DNA from: Diphasiastrum complanatum
Taxonomy: Eukaryota; Streptophyta; Lycopodiopsida; Lycopodiales; Lycopodiaceae
Assembly (NCBI GenBank): GCA_029204225.1
Contig: CM055112.1
Span: forward strand, 25,931,922-25,995,921
Direction: 5' to 3'
DNA length: 64,000 bases
Shown: in pieces, positions 22,840 to 32,495 of the stretch
How the letters are laid out: every line of letters starts with the position of its first letter
Position numbering within the stretch: position 1 is the first letter of the stretch
The notes under the pieces: model-generated
Databases searched by the model: none
What the model was told of the DNA's origin: nothing
What the model saw: only the letters and a program-made list of their open reading frames with translations
Position numbers and translations under genes: made by a program

Positions 22840-23041
22840 AGTTAGAATTAAAGTTAGAATCACTGTGTTACTGTACTGTGGGTCCTATCAGTGGATAAGG
22901 ATCAGTTGGCCTCGCCACGAGGCAAGTCGACGGGACACGCGTCCCGCCAACGACAACCTGGGTCATGCATGGGTTGCGTGAGTGAACAACTATATGTACA
23001 GTGTAATTTCACTTTGAGAAATACAGTTGCTATGTGAGCTT
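22840..23041 (+). repeat. Truncated 3' LTR of copia B
   Basis: The first 202 bp of the LTR, ending inside TATGTGAGCTT. The next base begins copia F/G protease sequence on the opposite strand, so the last ~73 bp were deleted. Confidence 0.9.
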
Positions 23042-23989
23042 AGGATCCAATATCAGATTAGCGCACGAAGAAGGAGAACTTAGAATCAGATGTCAGGTCG
23101 AGCACGTCGAACCGATACTTGAAGTTAACCAAACCGATATCTTGGGATGTAGAGCTTTTGCAACTGCATTTGCCACTTGATTCGACTGCCCCTTGATGTT
23201 GTTCTTTGTTTGAAGTATTCGACAGTCTTGTATTTCGTGGTTGTTTCGTTTGCAGTATCTGCAGAACAGCTTCTTCTTTGTTTGTGGATTTGATTGTTCC
23301 TTATGTTGAGCTAGTTTTTGGTCTGGCTTTGCTTGCTTCGGGCCTTTTTTCTTCTTCTGCTTTGTCGTGCTCTTGTTGGTGTACAAGGCATGAGAATCAG
23401 CTGAGGAATTTGAGGCTTCATTCCTCCGCGTGTCTTCCTTTAACAACATAGTAATGACTCTTGAAAGAGTCAATTCTGGATGAGTCGTGATCATCATTAC
23501 CCAGCTGTCATAAGAGCTTGGCAAACTTGTAAGCAGTTGCATCACTGTGTCTTGATCGTCAATGACAAATCCGATAGCGACCATTTGTCTCAGCAGGTTC
23601 TTGAATTAATTAATGTGATTCTGTAGAGAATAATCATTCGTCATCTTGAGGGAGTAGAATTTCTTCCTGAGATGCAGCTTGGAAGCTATATCTCGCACTT
23701 CATATAGCGTGATCAAGATGTCCCAGACTTCTTTCAATGTATGAGCCTCGGCTACATGGCCGATATGGGTATCCGTGATGTTGAGGATGATCAGTGCGAA
23801 AGCCTTTCCATCCTTCAGCTTCCATCTAGCAATTGTTGTATCGTCTGCATCGGGTTTTCCTTCTACACCTGTAACAACGTCATACGATTCTTTAGCCATT
23901 AGTACAGTTTTCATCTTAAATTTTCACAAATGATAATTGGCTCCATCAAGCTTGTCCATGATAGGACTGGCTTTTCCTTGGGAATCCAT
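23042..23989 (-). pseudogene. Copia F/G gag and start of protease
   Basis: Minus-strand ATG at 23989 (MDSQGKASPIMDKLDGANYH), then TGA where Trp is expected (NYHL-stop-KFKMKT), UBN2 motifs VWDILITLYEV and LPSSYDSW, and an intact CCHC knuckle CRYCKRNNHEIQDC at about 23240. Another stop (TAA) splits the two halves near 23605. Close to the left end a second frame reads YWIL, where copia protease has W-x-L before its active site; there it is cut by the truncated LTR of B. So protease, integrase and the first part of RT are missing. Confidence 0.85.
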
Positions 23990-24131
23990 GTGGAGGAATT
24001 AGTCTATGTGATAGGAAAAACTATCAATGACTTAAGTATGAAAATCTGATGCTGAAATACAGAACAAGAAAACAATCACTCTACTGGCTAGTAGAGCCTT
24101 GTACTGTAAAAGCTTTATCAAGCTATGAAAA

Positions 24132-24145
24132 TAGCTCTGATACCA
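24132..24145 (-). other. Primer-binding site of copia F/G
   Basis: Minus strand TGGTATCAGAGCTA, directly abutting the LTR at 24146. Confidence 0.9.
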
Positions 24146-25133
24146 TGTTGGAGAGAGGGAGAGAAGCGAGAGTTGAGAAAGGTGTCGTAAAAAAAAAAAA
24201 TTAGCTCAGAGGGGTAAGAAGAACACGAATGAGAAACAAAACACGAACGAGAAACAAACTCGAACAAGAAACGAACTTGAACAAAAATTGTTCGTGCGCA
24301 GTAGAACGAGCTATGCGACTCTCTCCGAAAGAATGACTATGCCTATCATAACGAATAGAACGTTAGTGATGGAAATCACAGTCGTTCTTGATTACGTAGC
24401 CAAACATTAATGAACGAAGCGTCAGAAGAATAATTTGTCGTGAATAGCTAGACAAATTATGCGTCGCGAATGATTCGCGAAGAGCTAGACAATGCTCAAC
24501 TAATAATTAGTCACGAAACATTTGCGAAAGACAAGACTAAATGTTAGTCATATATTACCAGAAAGAGCAACTAGAAAAATCAGACAGAATGAATAACAAG
24601 CATAGCAATATTAACACAAATCTGAACGTAGAACACAGAACTGTATCATATTAAGTATATCAAGTATACATGTCAACAAGACGAGAGCGGACGAAACCGC
24701 ATGCCCTACGAAGCTTATTCAGACTGTAAAAAAGGATGAAACCTTATTGCTGACAAATTAAAGAATCAATGCACAGAACATCTACTTTTGTCTATCTCTG
24801 ATAAGCTTCTCTTCTTTGTTCTTTCTCGCTTACTAACTTCGCAAATGGTATTCAATATATACATAATGTTACAGGTGTGCAGATGAAGAAACTACATGGT
24901 GGATGTGCTGTCTGTAGGAGATCGTGGGTGGCTGCAGTCGTCGTCCAGTTTGTTAGCGCAGCTGCATGAGCATGAAGAGGGTGTGACGTCAGCCTTTGCT
25001 TTTCGTCTCTGCATCGCCTGTGAGAATTTACATGTGAATATGTAGACTATGCAACAACGCGAGTAAATATGCAGCATGAATGGAGGTAGACTAAAAAAAA
25101 GAATTTGGGTGACTAGAGGAAATAAATCCAACA
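24146..25133 (-). repeat. 5' LTR of copia F/G
   Basis: 988 bp. Plus-strand ends TGTTGGAGAG and AAATCCAACA, so the minus strand starts TGTTGGATTT and ends CTCTCCAACA. The inner end touches the primer site. The first ~80 bases match the LTR start of copia M (49.6-49.7 kb), so the two are one family. Confidence 0.82.
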
Positions 25134-25138
25134 ATATC

Positions 25139-26489
25139 AAATGGAAGTAGAGAACGATAAGAACTTTAAGCAAAAAAATTTCAGTGTCGTCCATTTGTAT
25201 ATATAGAAAAAATCTGAAATGATTGTATACGTGGTGGTTTGGATGTCCGAGGCTCAAAAAAACATTGATGATTACTTCGAGATATTCAGAGGCTTGTCAA
25301 TCAAATCAAACTAATTATCCATCTTTGTTAGTCGATAATAACGACCACAATTAATTTCTACAAAAGTATGGTCACATCAAAAATTAACTATACAAAAGTA
25401 TGGTCACATCTACAATTTATTGCTGAAAATGACAAGGTTAAGCTATAAATTTTTGACCTTTTTTCGATATCCAATCATTATAATTTTGGAGAATTCCAAC
25501 TGCCATTATTTCACACAATAGCAAATCGATGCGCATATACTGCATGTGTAAACCAAAGCTGCTATTCTCACGTGCTGAACCGATATTGGACGGAATATGA
25601 ATGATCAAAGCTTGACTCGATAGATTTTGCGAATCTTTGGACAATATGAAGAATCTACCGAATCAAGCTTTGATCATGCATAATGGGATCCAATAATTTT
25701 GACAATTTCAAAAATCTTTTTTTTCCTGCAATAGAGATTCGATGCGCGCAGTCCAAGTGGGAAATAACCTTCTTTTGCTAGGCGTGTTGATATGATATCT
25801 GAGACGCACTGAAAATATTTCGAAATGCATCATGAACGCCTTATGAAAATGTTCAGAATGAACATTATCTCAAAAGGAAAAACCTCATCTTTACGATGCT
25901 TAAATAGGACGAGAGACTGTAATAATTCTCTTCGTACACGTTTTTCAATGATTTCCATTTAATATTTATTTATTGTTTATTTAATGACGATTCAGTGAGG
26001 CTAGTGATAGACTATTTAATATATTCCGGCACAGGTACAAATTTTAGGATCAGGACTAATGATGATTCGTGGAATCTATAGATAGACTATTTAATGTATT
26101 CTGACGTAAATACAAATTTGTCTCACTCTGATTAGTGGATAAATATAGGCTATGTTTCTCAATTCATTATTTGACAAATGTATGACTGTGATCAACATGA
26201 ATAGGCTATAAATATGGGCACCACTTTCCATATTTCATTTTCGTGATCTTTTATTCTGAACTCACTTGTCATTTTATTTTTTTTCTTTCTCGTAATATCA
26301 AATCGACGCGCACCTTCACATACAGTCCACGGTCGGATTCATTCAGGCGCACTGAAGCGATATCAGCCTCTTCTGTGTGTGCTCGCTGAAAATTTCAGTC
26401 TCGTCCTTATGATATCGGATCAGCGCGCGCACTGTTGTTCAGTCCTCGACCAAAATCATTTTGTCGCATTAAACCGATATCAGGTTCAA
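25139..26489. other. Intergenic with recurring short motifs
   Basis: No genes recognised. A loose module combining (A)TCGATGCGCG, CAGTCC and CCGATATC recurs near 25526, 25736, 26302 and 26408. A second pair (ATAGACTATTTAAT...) recurs at 26007 and 26083. Confidence 0.35.
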
Positions 26490-27400
26490 TATGGCTAGTT
26501 CTTCCACAAACTTTTTGACTTTTTGAATGCTAGTGACATTCCATCTGAGAAATTAGAGTATTTTGCGAGTATTTTTTTTTTTGGCTCCCTTCGATATCGA
26601 TAAGCTAGTTTATGGGAATCGTTATAATTTAATTTCTTATCTTGATAATTTTTCTCAAATTATTAGTATACCTGTTTTGGATATAGAAAATTTTTGTTTC
26701 GTTCATTTTCAGGACTTTGTGCATTCCCAACCATCCTCTAAGCATAAACACAATAGAAAGTACTCTAACCTGTATGACCATTTCAAAAGAAATATATATT
26801 GTGGTATCCACAAAAGAATATGTCGCCTTCTAATCAAAGGAATGACTTTTGTCTTTTACAGATCTACTGAAATTCCAGATGATGTGTTTGTTGAATTTTC
26901 AACTGTTCCATTGATAGAAGCATCTACACCTGCTCCAGTCGATGTAGATGATGCAGATACTGATATAGAGGTTGAAGCTGAAGCATCTACGACTTCAGAT
27001 TATCAAAAATCTCTCCCTCGTTTTATAATCCTCTCTGATTTTCTTCCATCTACATCTCCTGTTAATCAGTTTTTGATGTTCCCTTATATTTTATAAATAA
27101 TGAAAGTTATATTTCATTTAAGATATAGAAGATGTTTTGAATTTGAGAGAGGATGAAATCCTCTCAATTTTTGCTCAAAATTTATCAAAATTTTCTGACA
27201 TTGTTGATTACACATATGATGACATTGAAAGTGAGATAGATTATGATAAAGATGGCAATTGGAAATCTGCCAATGAGGCCTTGGAGGCCATGATTAAAAA
27301 ATCTAAAGCGTATGAAAAAACTTTGCCTACAGAGGAGGAATTTTTGGAATTCCAAAAAAATATCTCCCAAAGCCTAGATATATCCCCTCCGGAAAAGTAG
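26490..27400 (+). CDS. Unrecognised reading frames, possibly exons of a broken gene
   Basis: From ATG 26490 a frame starts MASSSTNFLTF and, with two apparent frame changes near 26522 and 26575, runs into a long open frame to 27095 (FDIDKLVYGNRYNLISYLDN...). This has an acidic C-terminal part (VDVDDADTDIEVEAEA). A second open frame, 27128-27400, begins EDVLNLREDEILSIFAQ. The sequence before it (AAGATATAG) could be a splice acceptor, and ACAG at 26858-26861 could be another. The protein is not one I recognise; no catalytic motifs, zinc fingers or retroelement signatures are visible. It could be a captured or decayed host gene. Confidence 0.35.
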
Positions 27401-27599
27401 AGGCCATTGGAGGACATGACGTTAGCAGAGCAAACGTCGTTGAATACGATGATTATGATCTATTACATAGATATTATATTGATATTGATATTGTTCAATT
27501 TTCTTATTTCAAACACTGTGTTAAAGTATGAGTTTGCAGTGTTATGTATCATTCTAAATTTCTTTTACTCGTTTATAGGATGCTATTGAAATAGATGCC

Positions 27600-28989
27600 T
27601 ATGGGTTGCCCCATTGGATCCATTGGTGCGGGTTCTGATTTTGCTTCTTGTTGCACAACTGCTAATCTGGGAAGGTGTGGTGCTTGATTTGCTATTCTTC
27701 GTGCTATTGATCGTCCCGATCTCAGATTCATCCGATGGTGGTTCCAAAGTGATTGGATCTTGCTTATGAAGTAGGACGCAGTCTGGATTTTAAGGATCTG
27801 ATCGATCTAATCGGTCGGAAGTGAATTTTAGGCCTTTTGCGGTGGTTTTTCCTTGATAACTTTTTACTCCTTGCACTAATTGACCTGAGATTTTGACAGT
27901 AGGTGGATCTGATGCAGATCTTTCCACTGATCTAGTCTGCAAGGGTTCTCTTGTGCTAGGGTTGGCTATGCAAGGGTTCTTTGGCTGTTTTTGCAGATCT
28001 TTGGGAAGTAACTCTCTCAAGGGTCATAGTACTTGGATTTGGATTAGATCTCACTATGGAATTCTCTGCGAGAGTTAACTCTCACAAGAAGTGAAAATTT
28101 CACTGTATGCAAGGGTTCAAAACCACTAGTTTGGCTTGATCTTCACAAATCTCTGTACTAACTCTCGCAGACTTCATCATTGACGGAAATGGACATTCCG
28201 AATCGATTGAAAGGGTCTGCGAGAGTTCTTACTGGAAGGATTTATTGGATCTTCAATTTTTAGTGAATTTTTAGCACTTAAATCCAATTTTTTGCTCACT
28301 GGAATCAAACTAACTCTCGTAGGCTCTTCTATGTCCTTGTCTCATTGAGATGGAACTTCAGAATCTTCTGCGATAGTTCCTGCCCATTGGAACTAAAAAT
28401 TTTGGTGTCTGCGAGGGTTCACTAGTACTTTCCATCTTTTTTTCACTGAGAATTCTCGCACAGGCACTTAGACATCCAACTAACTCTCGCAAGCTTCTCT
28501 GTGTCCTAGTCTCATTGAGATGGAACTTCAGAGGGGTCTGCGAGAGTTCTTATGAAGATTTGAATTTTTTCAAGGGTTTTTTGGATTTTTTTATGATTTT
28601 CTCTGATTTTTGCAATCTGCTTGAAACTAACTCTCGCAAGCTTCTATGTAGGTTTGGGACAGTACCTTGGAGCTGCTGCCAGTCATGCAAGGATTAATTC
28701 TCACTGGTTTTGGAGATATTAAAATCTGATGAGATTTAAGACTCTTTTTCCCTCCAAAATACAGATTTATGTGTTTTTTTGGGTTTTTTGGCGTTTGGTT
28801 TGGGTTTCAAGCCCTTAGAGGCTCTTCAGGGCCCCCTCTGCCCTCTCACACCTCCTTTGCTAGCTGTGAACATTCCAAACACAAAAAAATACAGAAAACT
28901 AACTCTAAATACCCCAAAAATCTACCTAAAACTACTCTAAAAAGCAAGAAAATCGCTAAAATGCAACTACACTAGTTAGTGGAAACCTA
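27600..28989 (-). other. Leader of second tRNA-Asp gypsy element, with a repeated motif
   Basis: Non-coding. It contains about a dozen copies of CTGCGAGAGTT or its complement AACTCTCGCAG, or close variants, between about 27943 and 28640, in both orientations and at uneven spacing. Some copies carry longer shared context: two stretches near 28315 and 28480 share TCTCATTGAGATGGAACTTC. It lies just inside a tRNA-Asp primer site, as does the related array at 0.3-0.9 kb. Confidence 0.6.
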
Positions 28990-29007
28990 TCCCCGGCAAC
29001 GATGCCA
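28990..29007 (-). other. Primer-binding site, tRNA-Asp type
   Basis: The + strand reads TCCCCGGCAACGATGCCA, the tRNA-Asp 3' end with two changes. The element therefore points left and its 5' LTR starts at about 29008. Confidence 0.85.
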
Positions 29008-29450
29008 CTATAGGGTCATAGATATTGCGTAGTATAGCCCTTCCACTTGTCAACAAGGGTTAGTTCATTGGATAGGCACCTAACTATGCATAGATGCTAT
29101 TTTTAGTTAGTTTCCTACTTTGCATATAACTCTACCTCCACTAACACTACTCACACTAACTCTACTCCCCTAACTAACTTCATCATGATTTTGTGTGAAG
29201 AGAGAGGATAGAACAGAAGAGGAAGAAGAAGGAGAAGAGAGAAAGAGAGAGAGATCAGATGGAGGTTAGCTCAAATGCTCAATTTCATTGCTTATGGAAA
29301 AACCTTAACTAACTCTCAAAATGATAGAGTCTCCTCCTCTTTATTAAGCATGAAAATAGTGTACAATTGGTGCCTTTTTATAAAATGGGGAAAGCCCTGC
29401 CCCAAAATCCTATTGGCTAATATTTACATTGATCCTATCCATTCATCTTG
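29008..29450 (-). repeat. LTR of second tRNA-Asp gypsy element (right end uncertain)
   Basis: It adjoins the primer site. The layout matches the LTR at 945-1688: a shared start TATAG, a GA-rich stretch, a minus-strand TATA-like box (TTTTATAAAA near 29374) and a shared AATCCTATTGG block. I could not find the outer end, which may be further right. Confidence 0.55.
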
Positions 29451-31439
29451 GATGGGAGGGAGCCATAGTTCTGGATCTCCTGGTAGGCGCATGTACTTTG
29501 GTTCAGGCTACACGAAAGGCAAGCATCCATATTTTCGGTATGGACAGCGACATGGAATGTGTTTCATGGTTAACAAAGGTGAGAAATATTGAAACGGTAC
29601 TCATTGTTCAGAGTTCAATTTTTGCGTAGAGACTTGTGATGACCATAATATTGCACATAAACTTGTACATAATTTGTACTTCTGTAGGTCTGGAGCCTAT
29701 GGAAGCCGTTAGGAGTCTCGAGGTCGAGGAGAGCCCCATCCTGCCAGAGTTTGGGTCTATGGCATTTGAGTCGGGCTCTCCAGGAGCATAGTGAGCATTT
29801 TGTTACTGCTATGTCTTTTTTATCTTGCATAATAATGAGACTTTATTTTTTCCACACATTGATTGTAATTTTCAAGCCTCAAGATAAGCAACCCTCATGG
29901 ATAAAATATTGAAAGTAATAAGCTCTCATTAATGGAATCTTCAATACACTTAGTTCTCATTGATGAAAATTTGAAAATATGGAGTTGTGGAAAAAGACAA
30001 ATAAGGTGATCGATATGTCATGGAAAGCTTTGTTGTGTGTATGGGCATCCAAATTGTTGAAAAAAAAAAGACCACGGATTGCATATTGATAGATCATAAG
30101 AAGCAAGGCCTTTCGTAGTCGCAGGGCAGGGCATTCAAATAATAAAAAAATAAAAATGCCAAGATTGCATTTTAGAAGAACAATTACATTAAAAATAAAT
30201 TAGTTCAAAGCTTAAACTCACCTACGAGTGACACCTCATCTTTTAGAATAATGTCACAATAGTTCTTACTATGGTAGCAAAGCTAAAAATAAAAAAAAAT
30301 CTCTCATCTCAATACTTAAACTCACCTAGGAATGACATATAATCTTTTAGCACACTCCATCATTGTATCTTTCTTTGTCAACATATTTTTGTTGTATTAC
30401 AATGCACACAAGCACTTTCAATTCTTCGACGAGCTCAAGTTGCAGGATCGGCTGCTTCAACGCTTCCTTCATCACCTATTAGTGATAGTATTACAACTAG
30501 TGATTTTACATCAGGCAATAGGTTTTGAGTAACTATTTTGATGCCTTACGTTCTATTAAGCGTATTAGCTTTGAACTATGTTTGTCATTCGACAATATCA
30601 TTCTATGTACTACCATCTTTTAGGTGATAACACACAATACAATAGCTTACCACCATCTCGACAAAGCTAACAAGGTGATTTGAAAGATTGTGAGCACTTT
30701 TGCTATGCATTAAAAAGAATAAGAAAGTAAAATTGTTTTCTCAACTCAAACCCACCTATTAAGAATGGTTCAAGCTATATTGTTTGATGAACTTACTTTT
30801 GTTTAAACTTCCCCTTCGGGGTGTATATATTTTTTTCATCAATGTACCTACTACTTTTTCCTATGAATAAATGCACTAGGGTGTTCCTTTTGTAAGACTT
30901 TATTTACAATTTTCCAGGTGGACAAATAATAGAAAGTTGATACATAGCACATAAAAATTATGATGGAAAGCACATGTGGACAACTGCCTTTGCTTAATCT
31001 CAGCATCCCGAGCACTCCTTGCACCATGTCAGGGAGGGCATCTAGTGTTGAGAACCAAGGAAAAACTTAAGCAAGGTCTTCTCCCCCGTTTTCAGCCTTA
31101 GATGCACTCTCTGGCAGGGTGCAGAGAGTGCTCAAGGTGCTGAAAATAAGTGCAAGCTAGACGACGACGCCAAATAGTGCATGCACGGAATGTGCATGCG
31201 CATGTGCTATGTAGCATATCCACATACATGTGTCATAATTTTTTTCTTATAATTTTGTTATGAAATGTGCATGCGCTATGTGACATGCCGCCATTTATTG
31301 TCTACATGCATATTTTATATAAAAAAATCGATTTTTTAAAAATTTTGTGCGAAAAAAAAAATCCAAAAAGAAAACCAAAAAAATTTAAAAAAAAAACAAA
31401 GAAGAGAAAACTTGAAAAAAAATATAGTGCAAAAAGAAA
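29451..31439. other. Intergenic, minor repeats only
   Basis: No gene recognised. An imperfect direct repeat (CTTAAACTCACCTA...CTTTTAG) occurs at 30207-30247 and 30317-30355. A perfect 10-bp-arm hairpin, GCACTCTCTG / CAGAGAGTGC, lies at about 31092-31119. AATGTGCATGCGC repeats occur near 31189 and 31264. Confidence 0.4.
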
Positions 31440-32165
31440 AACTTCACACTTGCCATTATGCAAGGGAGGGCCTGATGCCCTCGGGCCCTACCCTTGGGCT
31501 CTCGCCCTCAGGCAAGGGCCCTACCAACACAGAAGGCCCGATGCCCTCAAAAGGTCCTCTAGGCCTTTCCCCCATGTAAAGCATTGTATATAATTTTTTT
31601 AGTTATTTCAGATTCTCCTTATCTGGCAGAATCTGATAGTTCTGTATAACAGGGCCTTACACAAAGAAACCAAAATATCAAAGGGACCTTACATATTTGT
31701 AAGGTCCCCGTTGACAAAGAGTTTTACCACAGAGGTGAATACAACAATACAGTGGTAATTCAGAAAATTTTCAAAAACATGTTAACGTAAAATTTTATAA
31801 CATGCTGTAAAAATCCAATACATGCTACATGCTACATAGTACACGAAGGAAATTTTGAACGCTATTATAAACCACACTACTGCTTCTATAAAGCCTTGGA
31901 CTCTGCACAAAGTAACTAAGCCGGGTGATCAATCTGCACAGTGAATCAGTCGAGTGAAAACGGGGCAGTTTGGTAAAATTCATAGTGGAGGCACTCAGGT
32001 AAAAAGAGGAAAATTTTGATACAACGCTTTACGCCAGGGAAGGCCCTCGTCGGGGGGTCTTCCATGATGGGTGGCAGCGCGAGGGCGGCTCTCAGCACGG
32101 CTAGGGTGCCTCCCATCGCGGAAGGCCCCCGACAGGGGCTTTCCCCTATACTAAAGTACAAGACC
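31440..32165. repeat. Pair of GC-rich inverted modules upstream of SLD5
   Basis: About 31450-31590 and 32020-32165 are CG-rich islands in AT-rich sequence. Their facing ends are inverted copies of one another: ATGTAAAGCATTGTAT on the left, ATACAACGCTTTACG on the right. Both contain repeated GGGCC/GCCC runs and inverted repeats. They may be ends of an inverted-repeat element or two insertions of one repeat. Confidence 0.5.
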
Positions 32166-32181
32166 TTGTGAGGTCGTTCAC

Positions 32182-32190
32182 TTTCCCGCC
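32182..32190 (+). promoter_or_regulatory. E2F-binding site of SLD5
   Basis: TTTCCCGCC, a perfect match to the plant E2F consensus TTTSSCGC, 69-77 bp before the ATG. E2F sites drive S-phase expression of replication genes, which fits the gene. A CCAAT box follows at 32208-32212. No clear TATA box. Confidence 0.75.
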
Positions 32191-32258
32191 ATTTTAAAAT
32201 TTTTCTACCAATCACCTATATCTCCTCTCCATAGCAAAAGCACAGAGAGAGCAGAGAG

Positions 32259-32495
32259 ATGGAAGGGGATGTTGCAGGCAGCAGCCGAGGCAATGGAGCT
32301 GATAGCAGCGCCAGGTTCAGAAACAGTGAAGAATTGCAGGATTGGATGAACGAGGAGGGAGATGGAAGCGCAGATATGAGCGCCAGCGATGTAGATATGC
32401 TGAAGCGTGCCTGGCGCAATGAGAAGGCCGCTCCGGAGGTGCTGCCATTTCAGACCCTCCTGGTGGAGCGTGTGAGAGAGCAGATTCTTCTAATG
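32259..32495 (+). CDS. SLD5: SLD5 exon 1
   Basis: 79 codons from the ATG, ending EQILLM before GTAACA. It contains the plant SLD5 signature [14 protein letters not shown]. It ends in phase 0. Confidence 0.95.

Larger units (their letters stand above)
17709..23041 (+). mobile_element. Copia element B, sister of A, internally deleted and 3'-truncated
   Basis: Same structure as A: LTR 17709-17969, primer site 17970-17982, leader, gag, pol, polypurine tract and 3' LTR. About 600 bp of protease-end and integrase are deleted at 20447. The 3' LTR stops at 23041 after 202 bp. It lies inside minus-strand copia F/G. It shares with A the gag stop, the gag-pol frameshift, the CCHC stop, the DSR protease site and the stop after integrase, and adds many further stops in the 3' half. 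Confidence 0.92.

Noticed and set aside
23050-23054. ATATC as target duplication of copia B (also at 17704-17708)
   Set aside because: Host protease sequence already begins at 23042, so these bases are ordinary host sequence; the match is probably chance.
26563-27095. Endogenous pararetrovirus fragment
   Set aside because: No movement-protein, coat zinc-finger or RT motif can be seen; I left it as unknown.
31267-31593. Lys-rich ORF as a protein gene
   Set aside because: The frame is produced by A-rich low-complexity sequence and a GC-rich repeat; no start context or homologue is evident.
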